Positions 34,495 to 46,660 of a stretch of 64,000 nucleotides of DNA are shown here, piece by piece. Numbering within the stretch: position 1 is the first letter of the stretch; every line of letters begins with the position of its first letter. Made by a program: the position numbers and the translations under genes. Location of the stretch: assembly GCA_947311845.1 (NCBI GenBank), contig CAMZMU010000063.1:54224064-54288063 (forward strand). Direction: 5' to 3'. The stretch comes from Poa pratensis (Eukaryota; Streptophyta; Magnoliopsida; Poales; Poaceae). The notes beneath the pieces are model-generated. The model saw only the letters and a list, made by a program, of their open reading frames with translations, made no database searches and was not told the DNA's origin.

Positions 34495-36033
34495 ATGGCC
34501 GTGCCTCCCACGCCGCCGCCGCCCCCGGCTATTTCGAGCGTCGGGCCACCATCGTCGCCGCCCAAGCCGCCTCTCTCGCGGCATCCTCTTCCACTACCTC
34601 CACCCCTACCCCTCTAGCCCCAATTCTCCCAACTACAATCAACTACGCCGACACAATCTCCGATGTCAGCCCGTTCATCCAAATTACCCTAGATTTACCT
34701 AAACACAATTATTACCATTGGTGCCACCTCTTCGAAGTCCACCTTGGCCGCTGCAATCTTCTGGACCACATCGCCGCCGACTCCGTTTCGCGGCCCTCGG
34801 ATCCCCACTGGTCAAGGACGATCTAGCCATCATCCAATGGATCTACCAGCGGGTGTCCACCGAGATCTTCAACCTCGTCTTCTGCGACGCCACCACCGCC
34901 GCCAAGCTTTGGGTGGCTCTGCGGCACCTCTTCCAGGACAACCTCGACGGTCGCGTCAACACCCTCCATACGGAACTTCGCAACACTGTCCAAGGTGATT
35001 CCCAAGTCGGCGTCTACTGCCAGCGCCTCAAGTCCATCGCCGACGAACTTCGCGAGCTCGGGGATCCCATCGACGACAAGCAACTCATCAACATCCTTCT
35101 AGTTGTCCTCAGCGATCGCTTTGAGAAACAGGCATCGTTCATCCCCATGATGCGGCCGGCCCCCACCTTCGCCGAGGTCCGGTCCATGCTCCAATGGGCT
35201 GATCGCGCCATGTCAAACAAGGAGTTGCGTCCTCATGCCTTCGCCGCTGCCCCGCGGCCACCACCTCCGCCACCTGCAGCTCCTCCAGCGCCTCCAATGC
35301 AGCCCCCTCCCGGATGGCGCCCAAGTCCAAACTACCGCGGCAAAAATCCGATCTACAGGCCGCCACTGCACCGCCACCGCCGCGGCCACCTACTGCACCG
35401 GCGCCTCCTCCCAGCGCGCCGCCTCCAGCGTCACCATCCACCTGGCGCCCTACACATGATCCATGGACCGGGCTTGTCCAAGCCTGGCCCATGCCCTGGA
35501 CTCCTCCGTCTCCGATTGGCGCGCCTCCTGCATACTCCGGCTACTGGATGCCGGGACTTCGTCCTCACACGGGATCGCCTGGACTCATGAGTCCCCGTCC
35601 CCCGACGCAGGCGTACCATGCTGCTCCATCAACTTACACCTGCGGTGCGCCCCCTCCTGCGCCCTACTACATCGACAACAGCGGCCTCTACCACCTGCAG
35701 CCCCCGCTGCAACCTGCTCCGACCGCGTCTTACATGCTGCATGCTCCGCCACCACCATCGACGGCTCCGCCTCTCCTGCCTTCACCGACCCCTCAATGGG
35801 ACCAAGCCGCCTGTTTGCAGGCCATGAACAATTTTGATGCTCAAGGAACCTCAGGTATGGACTGGATCTTCGACTCTGGTGCTTCTAGTCACATGTCTAA
35901 TTCGAATAATATGCTGTCAAATTGTACCTCGTCTCCCTTTTCTTCGATCACCTTAGGCAATGGATCCACTATCCCCATCTATAGCACCGGTCACACTACA
36001 TTACCCACATCCACCAAACCTCTTTTACTTTGA
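34495..36033 (+). pseudogene. copia B gag and protease (frameshifted)
   Basis: ATG at 34495 opens a Pro-rich start. The frame is lost near 34545, and the LTR-copia gag domain continues in other frames. It reads FIQITLDLPKHNYYHW at about 34680-34727, then from about 34810 DLAIIQWIYQRVSTEIFNLV and LWVALRHLFQ. A very Pro-rich tail follows with another shift near 35310. The protease motif WIFDSGASSHMS lies around 35864-35899 with its Asp-Ser-Gly triad intact. The segment ends at a TGA near 36031-36033. No CCHC knuckle was recognised. Confidence 0.82.
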
Positions 36034-37136
36034 GATGTTCTTGTTGCTCTTGCTCTTATCCAAAACTTAATTTCAGTTTGAAAATTCACCACCGATAATC
36101 TTGTTTCTCTCGAATTTGACCCCTTTGGCCTATCTGTGAAGGATCTTCAAACCAAGGAGGAGATCGCTCGCTTCAATAGCTCTGGTGATCTTTATTCTTT
36201 CCATGGAGTACCTGCCGCAAGATCACCCTCCTCCATGATGGCGTCCGTCCACCTTTGGCACAAGCGTCTAGGCCATCCAAACACCGTTACCACTACAAAT
36301 TTGCTTAGTGAATTTTCTCTTCCATGTAATAAAGATCATCATGATCCCTTAGTGTGTGAGTCGTGTCAACAAGGCAAACATGTGCACCTTCCTTTTAGCT
36401 CCTCAAGTTCCTATAGTAGTTTTCGTTTCGAGCTTTTACATTGTGATATATGGACATCTCCTCATATTAGTATTTCTGGTTTCCAATATTATCTTGTTAT
36501 TCTTGATGACTTCACTCACTTTATTTGGACATTCCCTCTAAAACAAAAATCTAATGTTCATACAATTTTTCTGAATTTTCAACGATATGTGTACACCCAC
36601 TTCTTTTTACCTATTCGATTTATTCAATGTGATAATGGCCGAGAATTTAACAACTTTAAAAATAGAAATTTCTTTCTCCAACACGGCATCCTTCTGCGTT
36701 TCTCTTGTCCCTACACCTCTCCACAAAACGGCAAGGCCGAACGATCTCTCCGTACTCTCAACGATATTGTTCGTACCCTTCTTCTTCAATCATCTATGCC
36801 ACCCAAATTTTGGGCAGAAGCTTTGCGCACGGCCACCTTTCTTCTCAACATCCGCCCCTCCACCATCAATCCTAAACAACACCCTTCTACTCCCTTTTCC
36901 TAAGCCATCCAAATTATTCTGAGTTAAAAGTGTTCGGTTGTCTTTGCTTTCCCAACATCTACGCCACTGCTCCAAATAAATTAGCCCCCCGCTCTATTCC
37001 CTGTGTTTTCCTTGGTTATTCCGACAAGCACAAAGGTATCGCTGTCTCGATCTATCTAGTGGTCGCATCCATATATCCCGACACGTCACTTTTGATGAAA
37101 CAATTTTCCCTTTGCCTCTCGTACACCAACACCTGA
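36034..37136 (+). pseudogene. copia B integrase (frameshifted)
   Basis: GAG-pre-integrase contains HLWHKRLGHPN (about 36250-36282), and the zinc region continues with CESCQQGK. The DDE core shows Asp of LLHCDIW, Asp of IQCDNGREF and Glu of NGKAERSLR. The frame breaks near 36900 and resumes with LKVFGCLCFP and CVFLGYSDKHKG, the usual copia post-core segments. The remaining Ala/Pro-rich linker (37140-37400) contains repeated CTGCCGCGGCAG palindromes. Confidence 0.85.
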
Positions 37137-37404
37137 AATTTCATCATCTACACCACAGCCCCACTCTCCTGGCATCCTAAATCCTCTTCTCTACAATCCC
37201 AGCATTGCCACCTCCCAACCACATGCCGCGGCTGACCCCACCCCAACCTCTGCCAACACTCCTGCCGCGGCACATAAAATAACGAAAAATCCTGCCGCGG
37301 CAGAATCTTCTGCCGCACACTCTTCTGCCGAGTCCTCTGCCGCGGCAGAGAATTCGCCTCCATACACTGCCGCGGCAGCACGCTCTGCCGCCCCGTCATC
37401 CCAT

Positions 37405-39119
37405 GTGCCTGATCGTTCCGCTGCGCCGGGCACCTCTTCCGACAGTCTTCCCTCACGTGCCGTTCCTACTGTCGCTCCTAGCAATGACCATGTCATGCGT
37501 ACTCGCGCTAAGTCTGGCTTTCGTCTACCACCGAAAGAACGTCTCAGTCTTCTCGCTGAATCCCAAGTCTCACCTATTCCTCGCACCTACAAAGCCGCCC
37601 TTCTTGATCCTCATTGGTCAGCCGCTATGCAAGATGAGTTCCAAGCTCTCTTGCACAATGATACTTGGCAACTCGTTCCCCGACCTCATGGTGCAAATGT
37701 TGTCTCCGGCAAATGGGTTTTTCGCCAAAAATTCCATTCAGATGGTTCTCTTGCACGCTATAAAGCACGTTGGGTTTGTCGGGGTTTCTCTCAACAACAC
37801 GGTATTGACTATGATGAAAACTTTTCTCCTGTTGTCAAACCTAGCACAATTCGAACCGTTCTTAGTCTTGCTATTTCCTCTTCTTGGCCTATTCATCAAC
37901 TCGATGTTAAAAATGCTTTTCTTCATGGAAGTCTCAATGAAACCGTCTATTGTCAGCAACCTCTTGGTTTTGAAAATCCCAACCTTCCTGATCATGTTTG
38001 TCTTCTTCAAAAATCTCTCTATGGTCTTAAACAAGCTCCACGTGCATGGTTTCAACGTTTTTCTAATTTCATTCAAACAATAGGTTTTGTTCCTTCTCTC
38101 TCCGATTCATCTCTTTTTGTTTATCATCACAATTCCCAAACTTCTTATTTACTTCTTTATGTTGATGATATTGTCCTCACAGCTTCTTCTTCATCTTTTC
38201 TCAACCACATTATTTCTCTTCTTAACACTGAGTTTTCCATGACTGATCTTGGTCACTTACATCATTTCCTTGGTATTTCTGTCACTCGCAACACTCATGG
38301 TCTTTTTCTGTCTCAACGACAATATATTCTTGATCTTCTCTCACGGGCAGGGATGCTCGATGGTGAGCCCTCTCGCACACCTGCTAACACTTCTTTTAAA
38401 CTTTCTGCTGACGGTGAATCTTTCTCCGATCCCACTTTATATCGTAGTCTTGTCGGTGCTCTCCAATACCTCACTCTTACTCGACCTGAGATTTCTTATG
38501 CTGTCCAACAAGCTTGCCTCTATATGCATGATCCACGTGTTCCTCATCACAACCATGTTAAACGCATTCTTCGATATCTCAAAGGGACTCTTGATCACGG
38601 TTTCATATTAATTCTTCCTCTCTACTACTTTGACAGCATATTCCGATGCCGACTGGGCTGGTTGCCCGGATACTCGTAGGTCCACGTCCGGATACTGTGT
38701 TTTTCTTGGTAACAATTTGGTTTCTTGGTCTTCAAAACGACAGGTTACAGTCTCCAGGTCTTCTGCAGAGGCTGAGTATTGGGCAGTTGCGCACACCGTT
38801 GCTGAAACGGTCTGGCTACGGCAGCTGCTCTCCGAGTTGCATCGTCCAATTGATCAAGCAACAATTATTTATTGTGACAACGTTTCAGCCATCTACATGT
38901 CCAGCAATCCCCAGTGCAGCATCGACGTACCAAGCACATCGAGATTGATATTCATTTTGTTCGGGAGAAGGTTGCTTTGGGCCAAGTACTAGTTCTCCAC
39001 TTTCCTACTACATCACAGTTTGCTGATATCTTCACCAAGGCTCTTGCTACTGCACCATTTACCGACATTCGTTTCAGTCTCAACGTTGTTGAACCCCACG
39101 ATGAGACTGCGGGGGGATG
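37405..39119 (+). pseudogene. copia B reverse transcriptase and RNase H (two frameshifts)
   Basis: RT is open from 37405 to about 38620. Motifs are [35 protein letters not shown], catalytic YVDDIVLT (about 38158-38181) and LTRPEISYAVQQ. A shift near 38615 leads to RNase H ([26 protein letters not shown] and YCDNVSAIY). A second shift near 38910 precedes the C-terminal [14 protein letters not shown] and ADIFTKAL segments. Confidence 0.88.
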
Positions 39120-39266
39120 TTAGATTATGTGTTAGACTTGTAATACAAGTTGATTAAGGACCCGAGTCGGTTAGGGTTTTGGCTGAGTCGGTTGTGACTC
39201 CAGCCCCATATATACTTCTTGTAATTGCCACAAATCAATATACGTGAGATTTATCAATATTCTACG
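39118..39266 (+). repeat. 3' LTR of copia B
   Basis: This copy is identical to the 5' LTR over 148 of 149 positions. Only the last base differs (A to G). The purine tract CTGCGGGGGGA precedes it. Confidence 0.95.
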
Positions 39267-39271
39267 GTAAC

Positions 39272-42200
39272 AAGGCATCTCTTATAACAAACTTAAAATT
39301 TGGAATGGTCATGGGAAAATAGTGGCATTAGAATTCTATTCTCTTGGTAACTACATGGTAAGGATTGTACATAAGATCAGTATGTTGCCTATGGAAATAG
39401 TAGTGTATACGCATTCTTGTGCGTGTAGCATTTACTTAGGCAGGAAATATGCTGAAATCAAGGGTGAGAGAGAGGAATCTTTCCCGTCCAGGTGGCACAC
39501 GATCCCACCTGCATCACCCATGATCTGCCGGGGTAGGATAATGATTGACGATGCCTTGAGGGATGTAAAAGCCACCGTCGCTCGCTGATCACTAGATTAT
39601 TCAAGCTACTGATCCTATCACATTGCAATAAACTATTGAAGGAACAATGGAGGTAACAAGCTATCCGAGTTCCATATCTTCAGCTGCCTGATGAAAAATT
39701 ACAGGTGATGTAAGTTCAATGCCTAGGTATGAACTTATGATGACAATTAATCGTGTCATGACACTGTATTTTTTTTACTCAAGATGCATGTTCTGAGTTT
39801 TGCATATTGCAACGAAAAATCGAAAGATAATGAATTTCGGAGACATGGCCTTTTTGCCCAAAACATATAAAATGTCAACTAGTATCTGTTACATAGTACA
39901 GTACGGTGTAACGGTATACCCCCAGTCTACAAATCTAACCATGTCTAATATAATGTGTTTCGCCAAAAATAAACCAATTTAGGGTGTGTAAGTGTAAGTA
40001 TTGGCTCAGATGTGGGCCCCACGGCATCTCCAAGTAGATGCCCAACTTTCCTGACCGTATTGGCGGCGTGTTAATCCACAACTGTTTACGACTTTGATTG
40101 TGTGTTTTTCTAGCTACTTCTTCACCCCTTTTTAACTCAACATCCACTTAGGTGTGATGCGGCGTCACTTTCTGATGCGATGCGCTGCATGCACGTCAAT
40201 GGCAGTTTACCATAATAACCCAATCAGATGAAAAATGACAGTAGTAACCTCTAAGCTAGAAAGTACGTTTAGATCGGATCCGCGAGAGTAATTTACTCTG
40301 GAATATCTCTCCTGATAGTAATAGAAATGAATTAGACATCCAAGTTCCACAGAAACCCCACGCATTGCGTCATCATCCCATTCTCCCTTTTATTTTCCTT
40401 AAATTATTCGGCTAGAGTCGCATCTTGCTTTCAATTATCACTAAACGCATCGTCTCCCAATTTTCCTTAAGTTATCCATTTGTATCCAGTTCACGGGAGA
40501 TGTATCCTCAGTTTAATCATTTGTGTAGCTCTCGTCGTTTTCTAATTCCGTCTGGTTCGCTTCGGATGTGATGTGCGTAGCTTCTTAAAGGAAGCGGGGA
40601 GATGCTGTGTTTTTTTTTTGCCTAAACAAATAAAAAAAACAGCTCTCTTCATCTTGTCTATTCAATTCGTCATGTTTAGTTGAGTCGCGGTCTGGCCGTT
40701 TCTTCAAACTTAAAACATAAGAGGAATATTTTTGGGTATATGGGCACCCGTGATCTCACCTTTTATAAAAATATAAAATGTATACTTTTAGCTAAAAAAT
40801 AAAAAAAGGTTGCAGCCAGTGATGTTTACCATAAACATGCAAAATATCAAATCTAAATAGTGTGTATTTCGAGCTAGAAAAAAATCTGTAGATCTATAAT
40901 ATAATGATTTCAAATCACAAAAAAATCACACTTTCTCATTTTTAAGTAGTTAGAAATCTTTCGAATTGATATTTTGCATGTTTGCAGGATACATCATTAG
41001 CAACTTTTAGGATTCTGTTTTAACATACTTTAAAACTTGGAGATACATCAAAAGCACACGTTCTCTTCTACAATCAGTCTTTCCGTTCCCGCAGTTGGTC
41101 AGGCTCCTCCCCAATTTGGACATCTGCTGCTGCAAGCACAAACAATGAAAAAAGTGAGAGGAAACCCAGGTTCCTCATTCGGAATGGCAGAGGTTTTAAC
41201 GATCCACTAGCAGCTACTAGTAGGTAAAGCTAGGCACCCCTGAGCAGCTGTGCACGCAGCAGCGGCAGCGCAGGGCGGCGCCGTACGTACGCAGAGCCCT
41301 TTCGGCAGCTTTGGGAGCACTGAATCGCATCGACCCTGACAACACTGCAACAATGGCTCCAAATTACCTGACGACTAGCGCGTCCTCTTGAGTGCGCGCG
41401 CGGCAGGGAAAAGCCCAGTGGAGGCGCACCCAAGGAGTATGCCCAAACGCGTGGGAGAGCTGCAGCTGGGGGCACCCGTCCCTGTCCAAAATCCGGCCAA
41501 ATGGCGGCTTAAGGGCCGGGCGCATAAGATTTCACATCAAAGCAAAGCAAACCAGGGGACACCTAAAAGGCTAAAACCTAACCAGTTCAACGTGCAACAG
41601 TGCGGGGTTTTAACTGCTACTCCGTACCATTGTACGCGGAAAGACCGGTCTCCCAGTCCCTTCACACTTGGAGAAAGCTCCGTAACTCGCCTGCCACAAT
41701 TAAGTAACTCCACACTAAGGAGGCCTGCATGCATTCTTCCGCCTGATTGCTCCTTGTTTCAGGACAAGGAAGCATTTGCGCTGCCGTTCTGCGCGTACGT
41801 AGCAGATAAAAAATTATCGCAAATGGGCTGTCGACAAGGATAAGTTCGGCCTCCCAGATTATTTAGTATTTACGTGCGCGAGGACGTTGAACAAGCAAAG
41901 ACGCCCGTGTCACCGGTTCACACCTGACGCAATAACTGCGTGCGCGGACCTGCCTGCCGCTTACTTCCGCAACGAACTTTTTGACCTACAGCGGCGCTGT
42001 ATCTCTCTATCTGAATCATCAAAACCCGACATGTAGAAGAAGCAACTGCAGTGACGAAGATATGAGCGGAGAGGAAAATGTGCAGCCATCGATCGATCAA
42101 TCACGATCCCCGGAAATCTAGTGTACTGTTCTGGGATCGGTTTCTATCTCCCCAAGTTGCAGCAAGTTGTGGCTTCCGAGCCTAGCATCGACCATGGGAT

Positions 42201-44660
42201 GAAAATGATCTGCAACCCGGTGCGCCGGCCGCTGAAATCGTTGCGTGCAGGAAAGCAAAAGCTCTGTCTGCAAAATATGGCGCCGTTTCTCATGCAACCA
42301 ACCACACGTGTGCATGCATGGGTGCGGCATATCGAGCTATATCGAGCTTCCAGAGTGCGAGATTCCGGCTGTGGGAAGAATCGCGTCCGATGGTTGGGGT
42401 CAAGCTAGCAGACGTGTTTCGCTGATGCTTGTCCGATGGTTGACCGGTTCGGCTGCCGGTGACATGCCTGCCCGGGCATCTGGGGGCGGCAAATGATGCA
42501 ACAAGGCTAGCTAGCTACTTCATCGTACCAAATCAAGAAGCGCAAGATCAGGACAAAAAAGTGCATGCGTTGGCTACACCGTCCGTCCGGGTATCTGATC
42601 GAGGCACACATCAAGCGAACCTATATGCTCGATCAACTTGATTTTGCATTTTTCACCGGGGCCGTGTTTCCAAGTCGGACACGCGCGGCACCGCTCATCA
42701 ACGCTCAAGCCGGCGGCCAAACCATGGTTCGTACGGTGGAGGCGGCTCTTCAATTCATACGCGTTAACTAACTACTCTTACCAGGAACGGGTCTCTTACT
42801 CGAAAGCCAGTAGCAGTAATCGCTGTCAGTAGTAACTATCACGAGCATGTACAGCCGACGCCGACATGCCGTTGGCTTGTGACCGCTGCCAAACGTGGAC
42901 TCGGGTCGAGCGGTGAACAAGGAAGGGCTCATGCATGCACGAGCACAGCTAAGCGCTGACCGAGTGTTCGTCACTTAATTTGACCTCGTGCTTGGCCTTG
43001 TCGTTTACCGTTTTACGACATCATCATGTCCCCCTATCTCCCCCTTGCTAGTGCATATTTTGGTTTTTTTTTTTTTTGGTCTAAGTGCTGCAATGTACAA
43101 GAGGATTGTACAAAAATAAGGAGAAAGGTAAATAACTAGAGCTAAGGAAACATTTGTTTTATAGATGAAAAGGAAACATGTTAGGAGGCTCAAATGAAGC
43201 TATCAATCCAAGCTGCGGATTATGTATGTGTCATTTTGGAAGATATTTGCATTCCTTTATTTCCAAATTGCCCATGCTCTAGGAACCACCATTTCCATGT
43301 AGAAAGATTCATGAATACAAGATTTAAGGGTGGATCCAGAGAGGAAAACTTTGGTTCCTCCAGGGTCGAAGCACAAGAGGAACGTTGATCGAAATTATGT
43401 CTTACTACCGTGTAGCTCGTTCACAAAAATTCATGTGGTACATTTCGCATATGCATTTTGCGCTTAGATCGTGTCAGCTAACTGGACATTTAGCCTTCCT
43501 CACATAGTTTGAGAGTTTATTTATTATTTTGAAAAGGAGGAAACCATGGGTTCTGTGTCGAGTGGTGGACACATTCATATATTATTGAATATTTAAGAAA
43601 GATAATCATTCATGCAAAATGGACACGCACCAAACTAATAACATGTGTATGCCAATGTTGTTGAGCTCAACCAAAGGTCAAACATGGGGCTATCACCCCC
43701 AAAGCGGAGCTTCCAGGCATCACTTTTGACAAGACAATGACATAGAAACATTGACATTGCTTGATATAGCCAGAAGTCTAGACCATGAGTTTTCACTTAG
43801 AGAGTGGCAATGTTAGAACACTCGATGCCGCCAGCCATCCTCTCTGTCGGCCTACACGTGTATAGCAAAATCGAGCTTGCTTCCGACGTGTAAAAGCCCC
43901 TAGGCTTGCTTGGCACCATAGGAGAATTCATCGGAGGCTATTCAAAGATGTCACCATGCTGCTTCCAGTCGCACCACCGAGATGTCATATTCTGCGGTTT
44001 GTGCCTTGTCAGATCCAAATGTCTTGCAACTCCACCGTCAACACACACTGTTGCCGAAAATTGCTTAGTATTCCAACAATCACGTCACCTATACCCAAAA
44101 CGGCAAAATTACCAAGTGTTATTGGACATATACATAGATAAAATTTCATGAAACGTCACTGTAAGCTAGGTGTAAGATAGTTGTTCCAATAAACGACTTA
44201 ACGGTCAACAATGATCACTGTCGAAAAGGACACTTCCGGAACTAGGACAAGTTTTGAGAGTTTATTCCTAGTTCTAGGGAGAAATCTTGAACCTGGTAAA
44301 GTTCTAGGGAGAAATCAATAATTTATTTATTTCCTACACTATCATGCTATTACAAGTGAGATTTCATTTGGTACTGAGATGGATTATCATAAGTATGCTG
44401 TATCGCAAACGGTTGCTTATTAGTTAGGCATCATTTTCAAACCTCCGTCTTTAATTATTTTGCATAGCAGATCATAAAATAAACTTCATCAGCATAATAT
44501 ATACCAAACTGTAAGACAAACGTATAAAGTTAACCATGCTCGGTGGTCACTATCACCTTCCCCGTTTTCCTGTTTTGCGCCCCAACAATCCCATGAGTCA
44601 CCGAGATGCCTCCTTCTCGGAGGAAAAAAAAACCGAAAGGATCATGGCAACCAACCCGGC
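39272..44660. other. intergenic region
   Basis: This is a mixture of AT-rich and moderately GC-rich sequence with only short open frames. I recognise no conserved protein or RNA here. It contains one foldback-type repeat (about 40815-41015). Confidence 0.5.
40815..41015. repeat. AT-rich foldback (MITE-like) repeat
   Basis: The segment around 40821-40854 (CATGCAAAATATCAA) is inverted at about 40970-41003 (TTGATATTTTGCATG). Neighbouring words such as AAAGGTTGC/GCAACTTTT are also inverted. The arms are imperfect and the element ends are uncertain. Confidence 0.5.
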
Positions 44661-44771
44661 TCCTCTAACTTTGGATTCCCTGACTTTCCTGACTTTGAGT
44701 CACTGACAGGTGGGACCCCCACCTGTCAGTGACTCAAAGTCAGGAAAGTCAGGGAATCCAAAGTTAGAGGA
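44661..44771. repeat. perfect 54-bp inverted repeat with 3-base loop
   Basis: Positions 44661-44714 are the exact reverse complement of 44718-44771, with loop ACC. The arms start TCCTCTAACTTTGG and meet at GACAGGTGGG. There is no coding capacity, and a short target duplication was not identified. Confidence 0.93.
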
Positions 44772-45860
44772 TCCCGGCAACGGCCGCATCAGTCACTGTT
44801 TGCCACCCTCACAGCAGCACGGATAGCTCAGGTCGTCCCCGTCTTGATTAGCCGCCACCCATGTGGCTCTCTTCAGCCCAAGCATCGCGCGCAATTTTTA
44901 CTGTATCTCCACGACAGAAAGTTGGAAAATGAACGGCGCCCTCCCGGTTGTGAGGTTACGGTGGCCACGCGGCCAATGAGCGAAAGAGACGGGAGGTTAC
45001 CTGAACCGTTGGAGCCTCAGAAAGGGAAGCCATTTCTTTTCCGTTATCACGTACAGAGGGGAGATAGAGAGGTGAATGAGACCGAGGTTGAGTGATCTCT
45101 GCCACAACATCTCTCACACACATGCATGGATTGCAGTTGCAGACACTGACTGGCTGGTTCGTTGGGTGCTTGCACCTGGCAACATGGACACAATTGGTCT
45201 ATTTCTGGTCAGCAGGGCATCATGCGAAATGCCAAAGCTTCAGAGTTCAGAGTTGAGTTGTCTCTGAACTCATTTGTTCAGAGTCCAGTTCATAGTTACT
45301 CCGCGGTGCGTACAACTCTGAAATCCCTGCATCTAGCCGGACTCAGAGCGACATCCAATCCAATCCAATCTTCAGGCACTTGGGTCACTTTACTGCTCCA
45401 CCACTTGAGCCTGAAATGTCTAGACAAAAGACGGTACAACTGTAAGTCACATGCGAGGTTAGTTCTGCCTTCAATGCTTTCCACATGAATACAACCTCCC
45501 AGCCCTTGGGTAAGAACCTAGCTCACATGATCAAGGAAAACATCCTATAATTCAGGTTCACAGAGATGAGAGCCAAATTTCCCTCAGCCCAAATTGACTG
45601 AATTTGTTGGTGTGGTTATTTCGGGTACCCACGACGACCAAGTTTCTCAAATCCCATCAATTAACAACGTATTATAGAAAATCCGACCAATTCTTCCTTG
45701 CACAGCAATGTCATCAGAATAGTGTAGCACCCCAAGTCAGAGGTGACACCGCCTCTAACCATCGCATTGCAGAACTCCATATAACATCACTAACTGTCTA
45801 ACTCACTTGCTCTTACAATACCATTGCATCATGCCATCATCACATTATAGGCCATCAGGC
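44772..45860. other. intergenic region 3' of the PPR-like fragment
   Basis: No convincing reading frame or element was found. Part of it may be former 3' untranslated sequence of the minus-strand PPR-like gene. Confidence 0.4.
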
Positions 45861-46550
45861 TCAGCTCTGTGCCCTTGTCCTTAAAGTCCTCGTACAGTTC
45901 TCAACCATGGTTAACATATGCATCCAACTCAAACAACCTTCATCTATCCTCATTATGTGAAACACATCCAAGGCCAGCTCCAGCCGCCCCTCCAGGCAGA
46001 ACCCCTGGACAAGGGCTGTGCCCAGCATCCTACCATGAGTTGGCACATCTCGTCGGTCTTGAGCAAGCGCCTTTATTTGCAGTACGCAAACGCAAGTGAC
46101 TTGTAGGCACCGACCGGCGGTGCGAAACCCAAAGTAAGCATTCCATCGAACAGGAAGCGGGCGTTGCCGACTACGCTCTCCGAGCACACAGCGGCGGAAT
46201 GAGGAGGTGGAAGATTGACGCGGGTAGCGGCGTGGAACCGCCGTCCCAGAGCAAAAAGAGGTCCGTCGCCGTTGTACATGGAAGCCGAGCACATTGCGAT
46301 GGAGGTGGCAGGGGGTGCGTAGCCGGAATAGTTGAGATGTAAGCAAGACAGCGCGGAGGCAACGTCGCCTAGGCGTGAGTGGAAGGCCATGAGCGCGGCC
46401 GCGACGGCAGGGTCGGTGTGAGCCTGGCCGATTCGTGAGGCCACGGCGCGCGCGTCCGAGAGGCGATCCCCGGCGGAGCAGCTCGGCGCAGTGGGTGGCG
46501 ACGTGGGACCCACAGGGCAACGAATGGGCCCTGCCAATCAGTGACACTAT
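45861..46550 (-). pseudogene. PPR-like gene fragment (frameshifted)
   Basis: A minus-strand frame from about 46537 reads LSDARAVASRIGQAH, then LMAFHSRLGDVASALS, and after a degenerate middle part LFDGMLTLGFAPPVGAYKSL, which looks like a pentatricopeptide unit. It stops at 46073. The adjacent frame continues with GTALVQGFCLEGRLELALDV and ends at 45861. Together these suggest the N-terminal part of a PPR protein (organelle RNA binding) with a frameshift near 46080 and too few repeats. It lies head to head with U1-70K, about 110 bp away. Confidence 0.5.
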
Positions 46551-46579
46551 CGACTCCGGCCCCACGGTCACGGGCTCCA

Positions 46580-46586
46580 TATAAAC
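46580..46586 (+). promoter_or_regulatory. TATA-like box of U1-70K
   Basis: TATAAAC lies 75 bases before the U1-70K start codon in an otherwise GC-rich interval. This position would place transcription start about 45-50 bases before the ATG. It is assigned on position and composition only. Confidence 0.4.
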
Positions 46587-46660
46587 TTAAGCAAACCTTT
46601 TCTTCCCCATCGCCTCTCCCCGAGCTCGCACACCACTCGAACCCGCCGCCGGCCGCCGCC

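Larger units (their letters stand above)
34316..39266 (+). mobile_element. complete Ty1/copia retrotransposon B with near-identical LTRs
   Basis: The LTRs 34316-34464 and 39118-39266 (149 bp each) differ only at the last base. The target duplication GTAAC (34311-34315 and 39267-39271) is exact. A primer-binding site TGGTATCAGA, complementary to initiator tRNA-Met as in most plant copia elements, starts at 34465. A purine tract ends at 39117. Gag, protease, integrase, RT and RNase H are present in copia order but are split by several frameshifts and stops. Confidence 0.95.

Noticed and set aside
41388..41843. 151-codon plus-strand frame
   Set aside because: It has no recognisable motif, no splice context and a composition like the surrounding intergenic DNA.
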